DNA of 64,000 bases from Erythrobacter colymbi (GCF_002155685.1 NZ_MUYK01000012.1:1-64000), one strand, 5' to 3'. Counted from the stretch's first letter, positions 40,644 through 50,510 are shown. Made by a program: numbers and translations. Notes: a model not told the origin generated them from the letters alone.

Positions 40644-43600
40644 TCATGCGGCCTTGCGTGGATTGACGCGCACAACCGGGAACCGGTCGAGCAGCTTTTC
40701 CAACGCATCACCGCCGACAGCCCCTGTCGGCACGTAGAGGCGGAGTTTCCATGAGACGATCTCGGAGATCAAGCCCATAGACTTGAGCCGTTCGACCCCC
40801 AGATCGTTGAAGCCGGTCAGTTCGATGCGCCATTCGTGCATCGCGCGAACGCGGCGCAGGGTCTGACCCTCTGCGATCTCGATCGATGCCTCGTCGGCGA
40901 TCAGCATCGACCAGGCCGTGTCCGGCGTGATTTGCGGGGCAGCGTCCGGGACAATGCTTGCTGCCCACGCCGGTGAAACGCGGCGTCCGATGACACGTTC
41001 ACCTGCATCGGTCTGAAGGCGATAGACCCGTGTTGATTCGTTCGGGAGACGTCTCCAGATCGGCAGAAGCAACCCTGTCACCATGTGCAAGGTCGAGGTC
41101 TCAAATTCTGGCAGCTCGGCCAGTTCACCGGTCCACGCGGCACAAAAGCTGGCTCGGTCCGCCTTTTCCCAGTGGCTCGTAGCAAACAGGTCCGCGAAGA
41201 GGGTGGAAGCTTCCATCGGCCGTACGAGGCGGACCCGGGCGAGTATGGCACCGTCATCATCGACAATGCTGCGGGCTCGCAGTTTGACGGCGGCCCGGCC
41301 GGATCGGGCGTTGATCATCAGATCGGCGTGCTCCTCGCCCGCCAGTTCCAAGGCGCGCTCAAGCGATACGGGCGTGAGCTTTTCCTTGCGCGCGATGGTG
41401 AGCAGGTGGGTCAGCGCACCGGTGCCCCGATGCGTGTAAATGGTGCGCCGCTCCGTGATCGTGAAACTCTCGGCCTGGAGAGTTTCAAGGCCAGTCTCGA
41501 ATGTGCCGCTCGCGATCGCGCCTTCGATCCGGGCGGCAAGCAGGCCCTCGAATGCCTCAAACAGGATATTCTGAAGGTCGATTGTCAGCGCCAGCATCCG
41601 GTTGAGGAACGTCGTGATGCCGGGCAATTCGTCCTTGATGCCGCCATCGCTGTCGAGCAGTGAAAGCCCCGTCGCTGTCTCGAAGGCGGTGAGAGAGCAT
41701 CCTTCGATCCGCCCGCGCACCAGCAGCATGTAAAGCTGGCGCAAGGCATCGCGGGCGTAGAAGGATTCGAGATTATCCTCGGGCCGGAACATATTCTGCC
41801 CGCCGGTCTGGCGTTGGCCACGGGTGATGGCACCGAGGCTGTCGAGACGCCGCGCAATTGTTGAGATGAACCGCTTCTGCGCCTTCACATCGGTCGAAAC
41901 CGGCCGAAACAGCGGTGGCTGCTTCTGATTGGTGCGATTGGTCCGGCCAAAGCCTTGTATGGCGGCATCTGCCTTCCACCCGGCCTCCAGCAGATAGTGA
42001 ATCCGGCGTCGCTGGTTCTTCGCGCCAAGGTCGGCATGATAGGAACGGCCGGTGCCGCCTGCTTCGGAAAACACCAGGATGCGTTTGGCGTCGTCCATGA
42101 AGGTATGGGTCTCGGCGATGTTCGCTGATGCGGGCCGGTTCTCGACAGCGAAGCGGACGGAACCGTCATTGCCTGTGCGCGGCACGATCCGGCGCGACCG
42201 GCCGGTAACTTCGGCCACAGCATCGCTCCCGAAGTACTGAACGATCTGATCGAGTGCGCCCGGCACAGGCGGCAGCGCGGCAAGACCTTCGATCATTTGG
42301 TCGCGGCGGCGGCAGGCCTCGCGATTGAGCACCGGATTGCCGTCGCCATCGAAGACAGGCCGTGATGCGAGATTTCCTTCGCCATCAGTATAGGGCTCGT
42401 AAAGCTGAACCGGAAAGCTGTGTTCCAGGTACGACAGAACATATTCGCGCGGCGTAATGTCCAGGCGGACATCGTCCCACTGGTCGGTGGGAATTTCGGC
42501 AAGGCGCCGTTCCTGCAGCGCCTCACCGGTCGAGACAATTTGCACGACTGCGGCGTGGCCTGCTTCAAGATCGCTCTCGATCGACGCAATGGTGCTCGGG
42601 GTCTGCATGGCGGTAATGAGGTGGTTGAAGAAGCGTTGTTTCACGCTTTCAAACGCCGATCGCGCTGCCGATTTCGCCTGGGCATTGAGCGTGCCGTGTG
42701 CCGAGCTGGTTACGCCGGACGCCTCAAGCGCGGCATCGAGATGGGTGTGAATGATCTGGAACGCCGCGGCATAGGCGTCGTAGATGCGGACCTGCTCTGC
42801 ACTCAGTCGATGCTCGAGAAGGTCGTATTCGACGCCGTCGAACGAGAGCGAGCGGGCGGCATAGAGGCCCAAAGCCTTCAAATCGCGTGCCAGCACTTCC
42901 ATCGCCGCAACGCCGCCTTCCTCGATGGCCGATACGAAGTCCGCGCGCGATGCGAACGGAAAGTCTTCGCCGCCCCATAGGCCGAGCCGCTGCGCATAGG
43001 CGAGGTTTTGCACGGTCGTGGCACCGGTTGCAGACACATAGAGAACGCGCGCATTGGGCAGCGCATGCTGGAGGCGCAGGCCTGCACGCCCCTGCTGAGA
43101 GGCAGCGACATCGCCGCGCTCGCCTTTGCCGCCCGCCGCATTGGCCATCGCGTGGGCTTCATCGAAAACGATGATGCCGTCGAAGTCGCGCCCTAGCCAC
43201 TCAACGATCTGGCTGACCCTGCTCGCCTTGCCCGCCCGCTCCTGCGAGCGCAGCGTCGCATAGGTCGTGAACAATATGCCTTCGGCGAGCCGGATTGGCG
43301 TTCCCTGCCGGTAGCGGGACAAGGGCGTCACCAGCAATCGTTCTTGCCCGAGCGCCGCCCAGTCGCGCTGTGCATCTTCAAGCAACCGGTCCGATACCGA
43401 TATCCACACCGCGCGGCGGCGTCCCTTGCACCAATTGTCGAGGATGATGCCTGCGACCTGACGCCCTTTGCCCGCACCGGTCCCGTCACCCAGAAACCAA
43501 CCCCTGCGGAAACGAACTGCGCCTTCAGCATCATCGGCGGCTGCAGACACGACGTCCCAGGTCGCATCTACCGCCCATGCGCCTGACAAGTGTCCAGCAT

Positions 43601-44981
43601 GGGCTTCGCCAGCGTAGATGATGGCTTCAAGCTGCGCGTCCGAAAGGGTGCCGTTCGCCACCAGCGTCGCCGGGATATGGGGCCGATAGCTGGGCTTGGG
43701 CGGTGCGACCGATGCCATCGACGCTGACTGGACGAGCGGCGTCGGATGAGGTTGTGCGCCGGGAATGACCAGCGATTGCAACCCATAGGCTTCGTAGATC
43801 GTGTCGCCGAGCCGCTCTGAAGCGGGCGCCCAATCCACGGTCTGGTAGGCGAGCTCGTCTGCCTCGACCGCAATGACGGTCTCCGATGGTGCAACCACGT
43901 GTCTATGCCGATCGGTCGGCCTTGATGGCAAAGCTGCACGCTCTGCCGACGGCATCGGCGCAACCGGTGGCCGTGGTGGCACAAGGCCTTCCAACCATTG
44001 AAGCAGGGTCGCAGCATCGGGCGCGATGCCAGCACTGGGCACAAATTGGGCAGGATCTTCCGCCGGCACCTTGTCGATCAAGGTGAGCCGGGTCTCGATT
44101 GTCGTTCCGTGCTTGCGATAGATGCGGCCGTCGATGGCGGCGGTGAAAACAATCCGGCCGCTGCGCTGCAAGGCTTCGAACGCAGCACGCCAATTCCCAT
44201 TCTCCGGGCAGCATGTCGCTGAAGTAATCGCGACCAGTCGCCCGCCCGGTTCAAGCCGTGCCAGCGCTGACGCGATGTGCCGGAGCGCGGCATCCTTCAT
44301 CGCGCGATCGACGTGCGCAATGGCCGAAAAAGGCGGGTTCATCAGAACAACTGTCGGGCGATGGCCCACGGGTAGCCTGTCGTCGATCGATGCCGCATCA
44401 TGCTTACTGACGGGCGCATCCATGATTTTGCTCAGCAGTTCAGCGCGGGTCTCGCTCAGTTCGTTGAGAACGAGGTTTGCCCGCATTAGCTCGGCGTGCA
44501 CCGCCAGCATCCCGGTGCCGGCTGATGGCTCGAGTACTACATCGCCAGGCTCGATCATTGCAGCGGTCGCAGCAACAAAGGCGAGCCCAAGCGGGGTCGA
44601 GAATTGCTGAAGGGCCTGCACGACCTCCGAACGGCGCGTGTGCGTAGGCACGCGTGCCGCGATCCGCTCCAAAGCCGTGAGCATGCGCTGGGGTTCAGGA
44701 TTGCGGCGGGCCAGCGCTCTGCCATAGCGACGAAGAAGCAGAATCTGGGCGGCTTCGCAGGCGTCATACGCCATCTTCCAGTCCCATGCCCCTTCGGCAT
44801 CGCTCCGGGTAAAGGCACCGGTCATGACATCGCGCAATTGAGTGCTGCTGATGGGCGAGCCTGTTTCCAGCAAAGGAAGCAGCGCATTTGCTGCGGCGAA
44901 CAGTGCAGCCGAGCGGGGGCTGGTAAGGCGCATGGAAGTGGGCGACGCGGCGCAGGCCGCATCGGCTAGAGTGTCGGACAT
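40644..44981 (-). CDS. Strawberry-notch-type methyltransferase/helicase fusion
   Basis: A 1445-residue protein of the kind found in ICE and plasmid backbones of alphaproteobacteria. A SAM-dependent methyltransferase domain comes first (EPSAGTG near residue 150; NPPFSAIAHVD near 215). A superfamily 2 helicase follows, with Walker A GDGTGAGKGRQ near 500, VFDEAHAMANAAGGKGERGDVA near 607, and helicase C-terminal motifs in AGGTGRSYHAD and QGFGRTNRTNQ. A strawberry-notch C-terminal domain ends the protein. It probably modifies or remodels element DNA during replication or transfer, possibly evading restriction in a new host. Intact, and first of a short operon with the primase. Confidence 0.9.
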   Translation of the reverse strand: MSDTLADAACAASPTSMRLTSPRSAALFAAANALLPLLETGSPISSTQLRDVMTGAFTRSDAEGAWDWKMAYDACEAAQILLLRRYGRALARRNPEPQRMLTALERIAARVPTHTRRSEVVQALQQFSTPLGLAFVAATAAMIEPGDVVLEPSAGTGMLAVHAELMRANLVLNELSETRAELLSKIMDAPVSKHDAASIDDRLPVGHRPTVVLMNPPFSAIAHVDRAMKDAALRHIASALARLEPGGRLVAITSATCCPENGNWRAAFEALQRSGRIVFTAAIDGRIYRKHGTTIETRLTLIDKVPAEDPAQFVPSAGIAPDAATLLQWLEGLVPPRPPVAPMPSAERAALPSRPTDRHRHVVAPSETVIAVEADELAYQTVDWAPASERLGDTIYEAYGLQSLVIPGAQPHPTPLVQSASMASVAPPKPSYRPHIPATLVANGTLSDAQLEAIIYAGEAHAGHLSGAWAVDATWDVVSAAADDAEGAVRFRRGWFLGDGTGAGKGRQVAGIILDNWCKGRRRAVWISVSDRLLEDAQRDWAALGQERLLVTPLSRYRQGTPIRLAEGILFTTYATLRSQERAGKASRVSQIVEWLGRDFDGIIVFDEAHAMANAAGGKGERGDVAASQQGRAGLRLQHALPNARVLYVSATGATTVQNLAYAQRLGLWGGEDFPFASRADFVSAIEEGGVAAMEVLARDLKALGLYAARSLSFDGVEYDLLEHRLSAEQVRIYDAYAAAFQIIHTHLDAALEASGVTSSAHGTLNAQAKSAARSAFESVKQRFFNHLITAMQTPSTIASIESDLEAGHAAVVQIVSTGEALQERRLAEIPTDQWDDVRLDITPREYVLSYLEHSFPVQLYEPYTDGEGNLASRPVFDGDGNPVLNREACRRRDQMIEGLAALPPVPGALDQIVQYFGSDAVAEVTGRSRRIVPRTGNDGSVRFAVENRPASANIAETHTFMDDAKRILVFSEAGGTGRSYHADLGAKNQRRRIHYLLEAGWKADAAIQGFGRTNRTNQKQPPLFRPVSTDVKAQKRFISTIARRLDSLGAITRGQRQTGGQNMFRPEDNLESFYARDALRQLYMLLVRGRIEGCSLTAFETATGLSLLDSDGGIKDELPGITTFLNRMLALTIDLQNILFEAFEGLLAARIEGAIASGTFETGLETLQAESFTITERRTIYTHRGTGALTHLLTIARKEKLTPVSLERALELAGEEHADLMINARSGRAAVKLRARSIVDDDGAILARVRLVRPMEASTLFADLFATSHWEKADRASFCAAWTGELAELPEFETSTLHMVTGLLLPIWRRLPNESTRVYRLQTDAGERVIGRRVSPAWAASIVPDAAPQITPDTAWSMLIADEASIEIAEGQTLRRVRAMHEWRIELTGFNDLGVERLKSMGLISEIVSWKLRLYVPTGAVGGDALEKLLDRFPVVRVNPRKAA

Positions 44982-45067
44982 GATGAGGACTCCGGGAGAA
45001 TGGAGAAAGGAAAGGCCGCGCCCAAGGCTCTTTCGATGCTATGGCGCGGTCATGGGCAACGGGCAGG

Positions 45068-45883
45068 TCATCGAGGCGAGAGTTCGATCTCGCCGTGCCT
45101 GTCCGGGTCGATGACGAAACCGTGGCGGCCACGGTGTGCATAGTCTTCACCGGGAACGAGGAATGCTCGCTTTGGCGAGGCGTCGCGCCGACCACCCAGC
45201 GACGCGATTACCTCGACGTAACCGGGGGGCGATGCTGTTGTCCTGGCGGAAATGACGACCCAGTCTTGGGTATGCCTGCGGGAAAATTCGTCGCGCTCAC
45301 GGGAAAAGGATTCACCTGGCGCCAGTGCCCGTCCGTGGATCGCTTCCCAGGCGTCGGGGCACCAGTCGCGCAATATCCGGTCAGCTGAGGCCTGCTCACG
45401 GTAGGTGAAGAGGTCAGGATAACCGGCTGCAACCCTCGCCCAGTCTCCATCCTCCTCATACCATCCGCCAGCGATGCGCAGCGCTTCTGGCATGGCCTTG
45501 TTGCGCATACGATCGAGCTTGAACCCGCCATGCCCCGCAGTGGAGTGAAAAACGATCCCCGGGGCATAGACCGTGGCGGTCTGCGATTTGCCCCAAGGCG
45601 TCGAAATGGGATGGACCGTCTCGATCCGCCCGAGCGCCTCGCGCTGGCGCACATGAAGCGCGATGTCTCCGACATAGGCCCGGAAGGCTTGGTGGTCGCT
45701 GACCGAGCATTCAGCACCGTAAACATCTGCGCGGTTCCACTCGTGTAAGGGGCGACTGAGACGCCAAGCCGATGCGACCGAAAAGCCGGCGTCTAGCGGA
45801 ATGGCGATATAGGCGAGATCACCCACGCGCGCGGCCATATCGCCATCGCGCGTGGTACCAAATTCGACCATGATGGCGCTCAT
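45068..45883 (-). CDS. DUF7007-like island backbone protein
   Basis: A 271-residue protein: MSAIMVEFGTTRDGDMAARVGDLAYIAIPLDAGFSVASAWRLSRPLHEWNRADVYG, then HSTAGHGGFKLDRMRNKAMPEALRIAGGWYEEDGDWARVAAGYPDLFTYREQASADRIL. These blocks match proteins (DUF7007 by my recollection) that sit between ParB and strawberry-notch genes on such elements. No enzyme motif is obvious. Its start overlaps the stop of the upstream gene by four bases (ATGA), so both are in one operon. The function is unknown. Confidence 0.68.
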   Translation of the reverse strand: MSAIMVEFGTTRDGDMAARVGDLAYIAIPLDAGFSVASAWRLSRPLHEWNRADVYGAECSVSDHQAFRAYVGDIALHVRQREALGRIETVHPISTPWGKSQTATVYAPGIVFHSTAGHGGFKLDRMRNKAMPEALRIAGGWYEEDGDWARVAAGYPDLFTYREQASADRILRDWCPDAWEAIHGRALAPGESFSRERDEFSRRHTQDWVVISARTTASPPGYVEVIASLGGRRDASPKRAFLVPGEDYAHRGRHGFVIDPDRHGEIELSPR

Positions 45884-46356
45884 GCCGCCCTCCTCGTCGT
45901 TGGCGGGAGGATGACCGGGTCCGGATCGCTGACAATCTCCGTCCGCATGTTCGAGTAACGATTGACTTGCATCCAGCTCTCGGCGGCAGCCAGGTTGCTG
46001 GCGAGATGACGCAGCTCATCGCGGCCATCGACACTGGTCAGGATGCGCACGGAACCCGCTCGTGGGGTCTCGACAATCTCAAAATGCAGACTGCTATCGA
46101 GGCCATAGGCGCGCCGCACGGTCAGGACGATCGTGCCCTGACTGCCATAATCGCCCAGGTGGAGCATGAAGTGGGGCGGCGAGTTGAAACTTGCGCTGAC
46201 GTAACCCGGATAGCGCTCGACCAAGCGCCCCACGCCGTTTTCATGCTCCCATGCCCTCAGCTTGCGCCTGAAACGGGCCGGAGGACGGGGTTTGCCATTG
46301 GAGTAGCGGATCAGGCTGCCGAGCGGAGCGCTGGTGTAGATATGCTGGGCTGACAC
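45880..46356 (-). CDS. Conserved hypothetical island protein
   Basis: A 158-residue protein I do not recognise. It starts at GTG 46356, chosen because GAGGAAT lies 5 bases upstream; 51 further codons upstream would run through a hairpin and are unlikely to be coding. Features are a basic N-terminal half (IRYSNGKPRPPARFRRKLRAWEHENGVGRLVERYP), then a beta-rich region (HFMLHLGDYGSQGTIVLTVRRAYGLDSSLHFEIVET). No membrane helix or signal peptide. It lies between the large ParB gene and the DUF7007-like gene and overlaps the latter by four bases. Confidence 0.6.
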   Translation of the reverse strand: MSAQHIYTSAPLGSLIRYSNGKPRPPARFRRKLRAWEHENGVGRLVERYPGYVSASFNSPPHFMLHLGDYGSQGTIVLTVRRAYGLDSSLHFEIVETPRAGSVRILTSVDGRDELRHLASNLAAAESWMQVNRYSNMRTEIVSDPDPVILPPTTRRAA

Positions 46357-46378
46357 GGGATATTCCTCAAGAAATGCG

Positions 46379-46441
46379 AAAGCCCGACGCAGTGGCCGGG
46401 CTTTGCGGGAAAAGGGAAAGAGCAAGGCGGCTCTTGCCGCC
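46379..46441 (-). terminator. Two hairpins between ParB gene and next gene
   Basis: GGCGGC-TCTT-GCCGCC (46426-46441) and AAAGCCCG / CGGGCTTT (46379-46386, 46397-46404) lie between the ParB stop (46451) and the GTG at 46356 on the minus strand. The second ends close to the ribosome binding site region, so it may attenuate rather than stop transcription. Confidence 0.5.
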
Positions 46442-46450
46442 CTGCCGGTT

Positions 46451-48541
46451 TCATTCGGCAGCGATCGCGTAAGCGCCGTCCTCGTTTTCGAGGAAGGCAG
46501 GCAGAGCATCGCTGTCCATGTCGCCGGGCTCTGCTTCGCAGGCTGGCGGCGTGCGGAGCGGCTCGGGCAGCCATTGGGCGTCCTCGAGCAGACGTTCGGC
46601 CTCGCGCGCCATGTCTGCCTTTTTGAGGTGATCGATCATGCCTGCGAACTGCTCGCCGCGCGCTTCGGTGACGTCGGCGAGAATCCGCGGCTTGGTGACG
46701 CTCCGGAAGTAGCCGTCGACGGTCGGTCGCCAGCCTGCGGCTACAGGATCAAGACCAACGGCCCGCGCGAGGACGTGGCTATGGGCAAGACGGCGCTCGA
46801 TGCTGTGCTTCGATACACGGCCATTGTCGTACTTGGGCACAATCTCGCACTGGGCATTCACGCTGCGCGAAGCACAATGAGCGAACAAGGCCGCCTGCTC
46901 GTCGCCGTTGAGGGCGAGCAACGCATCCCACAGATCAGCGTCTGACTCGGGAAGCCGCTCCTCCCAGTAACGGGCGCGCTCGGCGAGGCTGCGGGCAGGC
47001 GCGCTGTCACGCAGGCCGGAGGGCGGATTGGCGAAGCTCACGTCCTGTACAGTAAGCTGGAGGCAGCTTTCCCGGCTCGCGATATAGCAGGTCTGCAGAA
47101 CCAGTGCATGCAGCACCGCCGCGAACGCGGTTGCCGGATTCTGCGCCAGCGCATCCTGCAAGGCGAGTGTGCGCCAGGCGGTCAGATCGGCAACGAGACG
47201 ATCCGGCAGCGGCTTGAGCCCCTCGTCGGCTTCCTCGTCATCCTCGCCCCCAGTGCGGCCATCGTCATCCGTGCCGACAGGTCTGGCGCTGCCCGTGTCG
47301 CCGTCAACCGATACCAGCTCGTGCTCAGTGCCATCCGGTACCGGATCTGCTGCCTGCTCGTCTTCGGGACGGATATAGCCGCGTTCGACACATAGGGAGC
47401 CGTCGCGCTCGATCGAAACAAAGACGCCAGCGATTGCCACATCAGCGGGTTCGAAAACCAGCGGTCGATCCGCGAGTTTGCCGATCTCAGCGTTGATGGC
47501 GTCGAGCCGGTCATAGACGTCCTGCGGCACATCATGCTCGTCCGCCCATTGCGCTTCGATCTCGTCCGATTCCCCTTGCAGCGCGACAAAGCGGGCTTGC
47601 TCAGCCTCGGTCATGGCGACTTCGGTCCCGCTGATTTCGCGATGGCCGTTGGTGACCGCCCAAGGCATGTCGACGGCCGTCGCCACCCACTTCCAGCCTT
47701 CGGCGGCGATGTCTTCCCCCGCCCGGCGCAGCTTGTCCGCAACGAGCGTGTCGAGCAATCCGGGGTCGGTCAGCCACCCTCCATCGTCGTCCTCGAACAG
47801 GTCGCGCATGACCCCGCCACCGGCAGCGACATAGGCGTCGATAGTGACGAAGCGGACACGCTTGTCGGCAACCCGCACGCTGTTTTCGGTGAGGCGCTGC
47901 CGAATATAGGCCGCCGACTTGTTGTAGCTATGGGCCAGCATCTCCCACACCTGCTCCTGGCGGGCATGGTCGTCCGACACGGTGAACGCCATCAACTGTT
48001 CGAGGGTCATGCCGTCATCGGCATAGATTTCGCACAGACGCGGCGAGACCGATGCCAGTTTGAGGCGCTGGCGCACCACGGCGGGCGTCACGCCGAAGTG
48101 GGCGGCGATGTCCTCGGCCGCGCTGCCTTTATCGACCATGGCCTGCATGGCGCGAAACTGGTCGAGGGGATGGAGCTGCTCGCGCACCGCATTCTCCGCA
48201 TAGCTGTCCTCCTCGGCAGATATGTCGGTAGTGGCCGCCTTGACGATGCAGGGTACGAGAGCGGTGCTTGCCAACCGCCTTTGCTTCACCAGCAGTTCGA
48301 GCGCACGGTAACGCCGGCCGCCGGCCGGAACCTCGAACATGCCGGTTTCGGCACCATTCCCGTCCAGAACAGGCCGGACATTGAGGCTTTGCAGAAGAGT
48401 GCGCCGGGCGATGTCTTCGGCAAGCTCGGGAATGGATACCCCCGCCTTGATCCGGCGGACGTTGGACTGGGACAGGACCAGCTTGTCGAACGGGATGTCG
48501 CGCGACGGGCTGAGGGTGATTTTCGCAGGCTGTTTGCCCAT
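46451..48541 (-). CDS. Large ParB/Spo0J-family protein of the island backbone
   Basis: A 696-residue ParB-family protein. N-terminal ParB domain: IPFDKLVLSQSNVRRIKAGVSIPELAEDIARRTLLQSLNVRPVL, FEVPAGGRRYRALELLV, and DSYAENAVREQLHPLDQFRAMQAMV (residues about 15-135). A HTH follows (SAAEDIAAHFGVTPAVVRQRLKLASVSPRLCEIY). The rest is a long extension with an acidic linker (DDDGRTGGEDDEEADEG near 390) and a C-terminal region specific to ICE-type ParBs. MGKQPAKIT at 48541 is the start; GGAGAA lies 6 bases upstream. No ParA is visible. It is likely a nucleoprotein factor for maintenance or transcription of the element. Confidence 0.88.
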   Translation of the reverse strand: MGKQPAKITLSPSRDIPFDKLVLSQSNVRRIKAGVSIPELAEDIARRTLLQSLNVRPVLDGNGAETGMFEVPAGGRRYRALELLVKQRRLASTALVPCIVKAATTDISAEEDSYAENAVREQLHPLDQFRAMQAMVDKGSAAEDIAAHFGVTPAVVRQRLKLASVSPRLCEIYADDGMTLEQLMAFTVSDDHARQEQVWEMLAHSYNKSAAYIRQRLTENSVRVADKRVRFVTIDAYVAAGGGVMRDLFEDDDGGWLTDPGLLDTLVADKLRRAGEDIAAEGWKWVATAVDMPWAVTNGHREISGTEVAMTEAEQARFVALQGESDEIEAQWADEHDVPQDVYDRLDAINAEIGKLADRPLVFEPADVAIAGVFVSIERDGSLCVERGYIRPEDEQAADPVPDGTEHELVSVDGDTGSARPVGTDDDGRTGGEDDEEADEGLKPLPDRLVADLTAWRTLALQDALAQNPATAFAAVLHALVLQTCYIASRESCLQLTVQDVSFANPPSGLRDSAPARSLAERARYWEERLPESDADLWDALLALNGDEQAALFAHCASRSVNAQCEIVPKYDNGRVSKHSIERRLAHSHVLARAVGLDPVAAGWRPTVDGYFRSVTKPRILADVTEARGEQFAGMIDHLKKADMAREAERLLEDAQWLPEPLRTPPACEAEPGDMDSDALPAFLENEDGAYAIAAE

Positions 48542-48660
48542 GTGGTTTCTCCATGACAGGCCGCCGCGAGACTCTCTCCCGGCTCCCGGGCCCATCACGA
48601 ATTTCCCGGCCCTCCTCTTCCTCTGGCCCGCCGCGAGCGGGGCCGTGCGCAGCCGCGGGG

Positions 48661-49650
48661 TCACGCCACCGCCCTCGAGGTGGGAGCACCTCCCGCATCA
48701 GGCTCGTCTGGCTCCCCGGGATCGTTGGCGGCTTTTCCGCTCGCAGCCGACGGGCCATGCTCGAGCAAGTAGTTGGCCGCCTTTGATGCGGCGCTGGCGG
48801 CACGGAGAATGGCGCGATTGTCCTCACGGATAATCTCGAGCCACGACCCGATATAGTCAGCGTGACGGACGGTCGGGGTGATCCCCAGCGCGGCGCAGAC
48901 AAAGGCACCGGTCATCTCCGCGACCAACTCCTCGCGCCCATAGTCCTTCGATCCGAATGCACCAGTCTGGTCACGATCAAGGCGGCTGCGATGCCCGGTC
49001 CAGTGCCCCAGCTCGTGAAAGGCTGTGCGATGCCAATTGACGGGGTCGTGAAAATCGTCCGGCCGGGGCACGGCCACGAAATCGTGTGCCGGGCTGTAAT
49101 AGGCCGATGCGCCACCGATCCGGAAATCGGCACCCGTTGCGCGGATCAGAGCATCCGCCTGCGGCAAGATCAGACCAGCAGGTACGGGCGGTGGCGGGAC
49201 ACAGACATGTTCGGGCAGTCCTTCGCATTGATCGACCGAAAACACCGTGAAGGTACGCAGGAACGGGATACCCCCGACCGGATCGCGCCCCTCGGTGGCG
49301 GCTCGGCGTTGCTCTTCGCCGGGCACGAACCGGCGCGTGTAGATGATGGGTACGCCGTGCTCGCCGCGCCGTACCGTACCGCCGAGCATCGATGCTTGCC
49401 GGAAAGTGAGAAAGGCGTGGCCCGAATATCCGTTGGAGACGATCGCATCCCACAAAGTCAGGATATTGATACCGCTGTAGGCCCGCTGGCTGACGGCATT
49501 GTGCGGCATGCCGACGCCCGTCTGGGCACTGGTCCACGGCTGGACCCAAGGCACTCGACCAGCTTCGAGGTCGGCAATGATCCGGTCGGTGATCTGTTGG
49601 TAGAGGTTGGCGCGTCCGTTGGGCGAGCGCGGTTTGGTTCGAGATGCCAT
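48661..49650 (-). CDS. ArdC-like antirestriction zincin (ssDNA-binding metalloprotease fold)
   Basis: A 329-residue protein. The N-terminal ssDNA-binding ArdC domain (LYQQITDRIIADLEAGRVPWVQPWTS, YSGINILTLWDAIVSNGYSGHAFLTFRQASMLGGTVRRGEHGVPIIYTRRF) is followed by a zinc-metalloprotease domain with HELGHWTGH (HExxH, near residue 220), Asp/Glu ligands in DYGREELVAEMTGAFVCAALGI, and a C-terminal alpha-helical part. ArdC proteins protect incoming plasmid DNA from restriction. ATG 49650 is used; an upstream in-frame ATG has no better context. Typical of the ICE/plasmid backbone next to the ParB gene. Confidence 0.9.
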   Translation of the reverse strand: MASRTKPRSPNGRANLYQQITDRIIADLEAGRVPWVQPWTSAQTGVGMPHNAVSQRAYSGINILTLWDAIVSNGYSGHAFLTFRQASMLGGTVRRGEHGVPIIYTRRFVPGEEQRRAATEGRDPVGGIPFLRTFTVFSVDQCEGLPEHVCVPPPPVPAGLILPQADALIRATGADFRIGGASAYYSPAHDFVAVPRPDDFHDPVNWHRTAFHELGHWTGHRSRLDRDQTGAFGSKDYGREELVAEMTGAFVCAALGITPTVRHADYIGSWLEIIREDNRAILRAASAASKAANYLLEHGPSAASGKAANDPGEPDEPDAGGAPTSRAVA

Positions 49651-49744
49651 CGCATGAAGCTCCGCGACGGACCGCGACAAGCCTCTCTCGCCGCTCTTCA
49701 TCCGTCACGGACTGATGGAGGCACTCTCACTCTGGCGGGGCGTT

Positions 49745-49762
49745 GCGGGGCAGCCGCCCCGC
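49745..49762. terminator. GC-rich 7-bp hairpin between ArdC and E2-like genes
   Basis: GCGGGGC and GCCCCGC with a 4-base loop, between the CBASS operon end and the ArdC start. No T-tract. Confidence 0.4.
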
Positions 49763-49801
49763 TCGAAGGGGTCCGTCAAGACCGGAACGGGCATGGCGGC
49801 A

Positions 49802-49817
49802 GGGGAAGGCCTTCCCC
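49802..49817 (-). terminator. 16-bp palindrome at the end of the CBASS operon
   Basis: GGGGAAGG-CCTTCCCC, 8 bases after the stop of the E2-like gene on the minus strand. It may contribute to transcription termination; no T-tract is evident. Confidence 0.45.
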
Positions 49818-49825
49818 AACGCTCG

Positions 49826-50500
49826 CTAGAAGCCTGCCTTGAACAACTCGCCTTTGCGGGGCTGCAATCGTACCAGCATGGCGCGCGCAAGATGCGGCGG
49901 AATGCGGTGATGCATCGACCACAGGTCGGTATCGTGGCAGTCGCGCAGGCGCCTGGTGCTGCCGCAGGGACAGGGCCAATGCCCCCTCGGCCGCGGCAGT
50001 CTCAATATCCGCAGGTAATAGAGAATGTCCTTGCGCCGGTTCGCAATGCCAAGCGCATCGGCATAGGCCTCCTCCATACCCTCCATCCCATGCGCTCGTT
50101 CACCGAATGGCCAGCTGCCGGTCTTCTCAAACCAGAACTGACCCAGAAAATACTCGCGCAGAGGTCCGCCGAGATAGGCCGCAATGCCGGTGTCGGCTGC
50201 TGTCGCCAACCAGTTTTCCCAGACCGTCACGCAGCAATCGCCATCACCGTTGATGTGGTGATCGGGGTCGCGCTTGATGCGCCCGCCGGTCTCGAACACG
50301 CGCGGTTCGATGCGCGGATAGGCATGGGTCAGCTCGATTCTGACAGCGTAGCGCGCCAGTGGACCTGCCGGATCACATACGGCACTGCCGGCTGTGACGA
50401 CGAACGTCCCTTCAACGACGATCTTGCCGTCTATCTCCGTTGCCCGGAGACCGGGCTGTTCAAACGCGATCGCGGCTTGAACCTCGAGCAAAGTGAGCAA
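49826..50500 (-). CDS. CBASS E2-like conjugating protein with SEC-C tail
   Basis: A 224-residue E2-like protein of a short type II CBASS. YPRIEPRVFETGGRI resembles the conserved E2 segment before the active site, and the candidate catalytic Cys is in DGDCCVTVW (Cys89/Cys90). The C-terminal CPCGSTRRLRDCH (about 177-189) is a SEC-C type zinc motif. In E2-only CBASS the E2 protein acts on the CD-NTase to enhance cyclic nucleotide synthesis. The start is TTG 50500, 10 bases after the CD-NTase stop, with GAGG 7 bases upstream; no ATG is available except inside the CD-NTase gene. No E1 or JAB domain gene is adjacent. Confidence 0.82.
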   Translation of the reverse strand: MLTLLEVQAAIAFEQPGLRATEIDGKIVVEGTFVVTAGSAVCDPAGPLARYAVRIELTHAYPRIEPRVFETGGRIKRDPDHHINGDGDCCVTVWENWLATAADTGIAAYLGGPLREYFLGQFWFEKTGSWPFGERAHGMEGMEEAYADALGIANRRKDILYYLRILRLPRPRGHWPCPCGSTRRLRDCHDTDLWSMHHRIPPHLARAMLVRLQPRKGELFKAGF

Positions 50501-50510
50501 AGTGGCCGCC

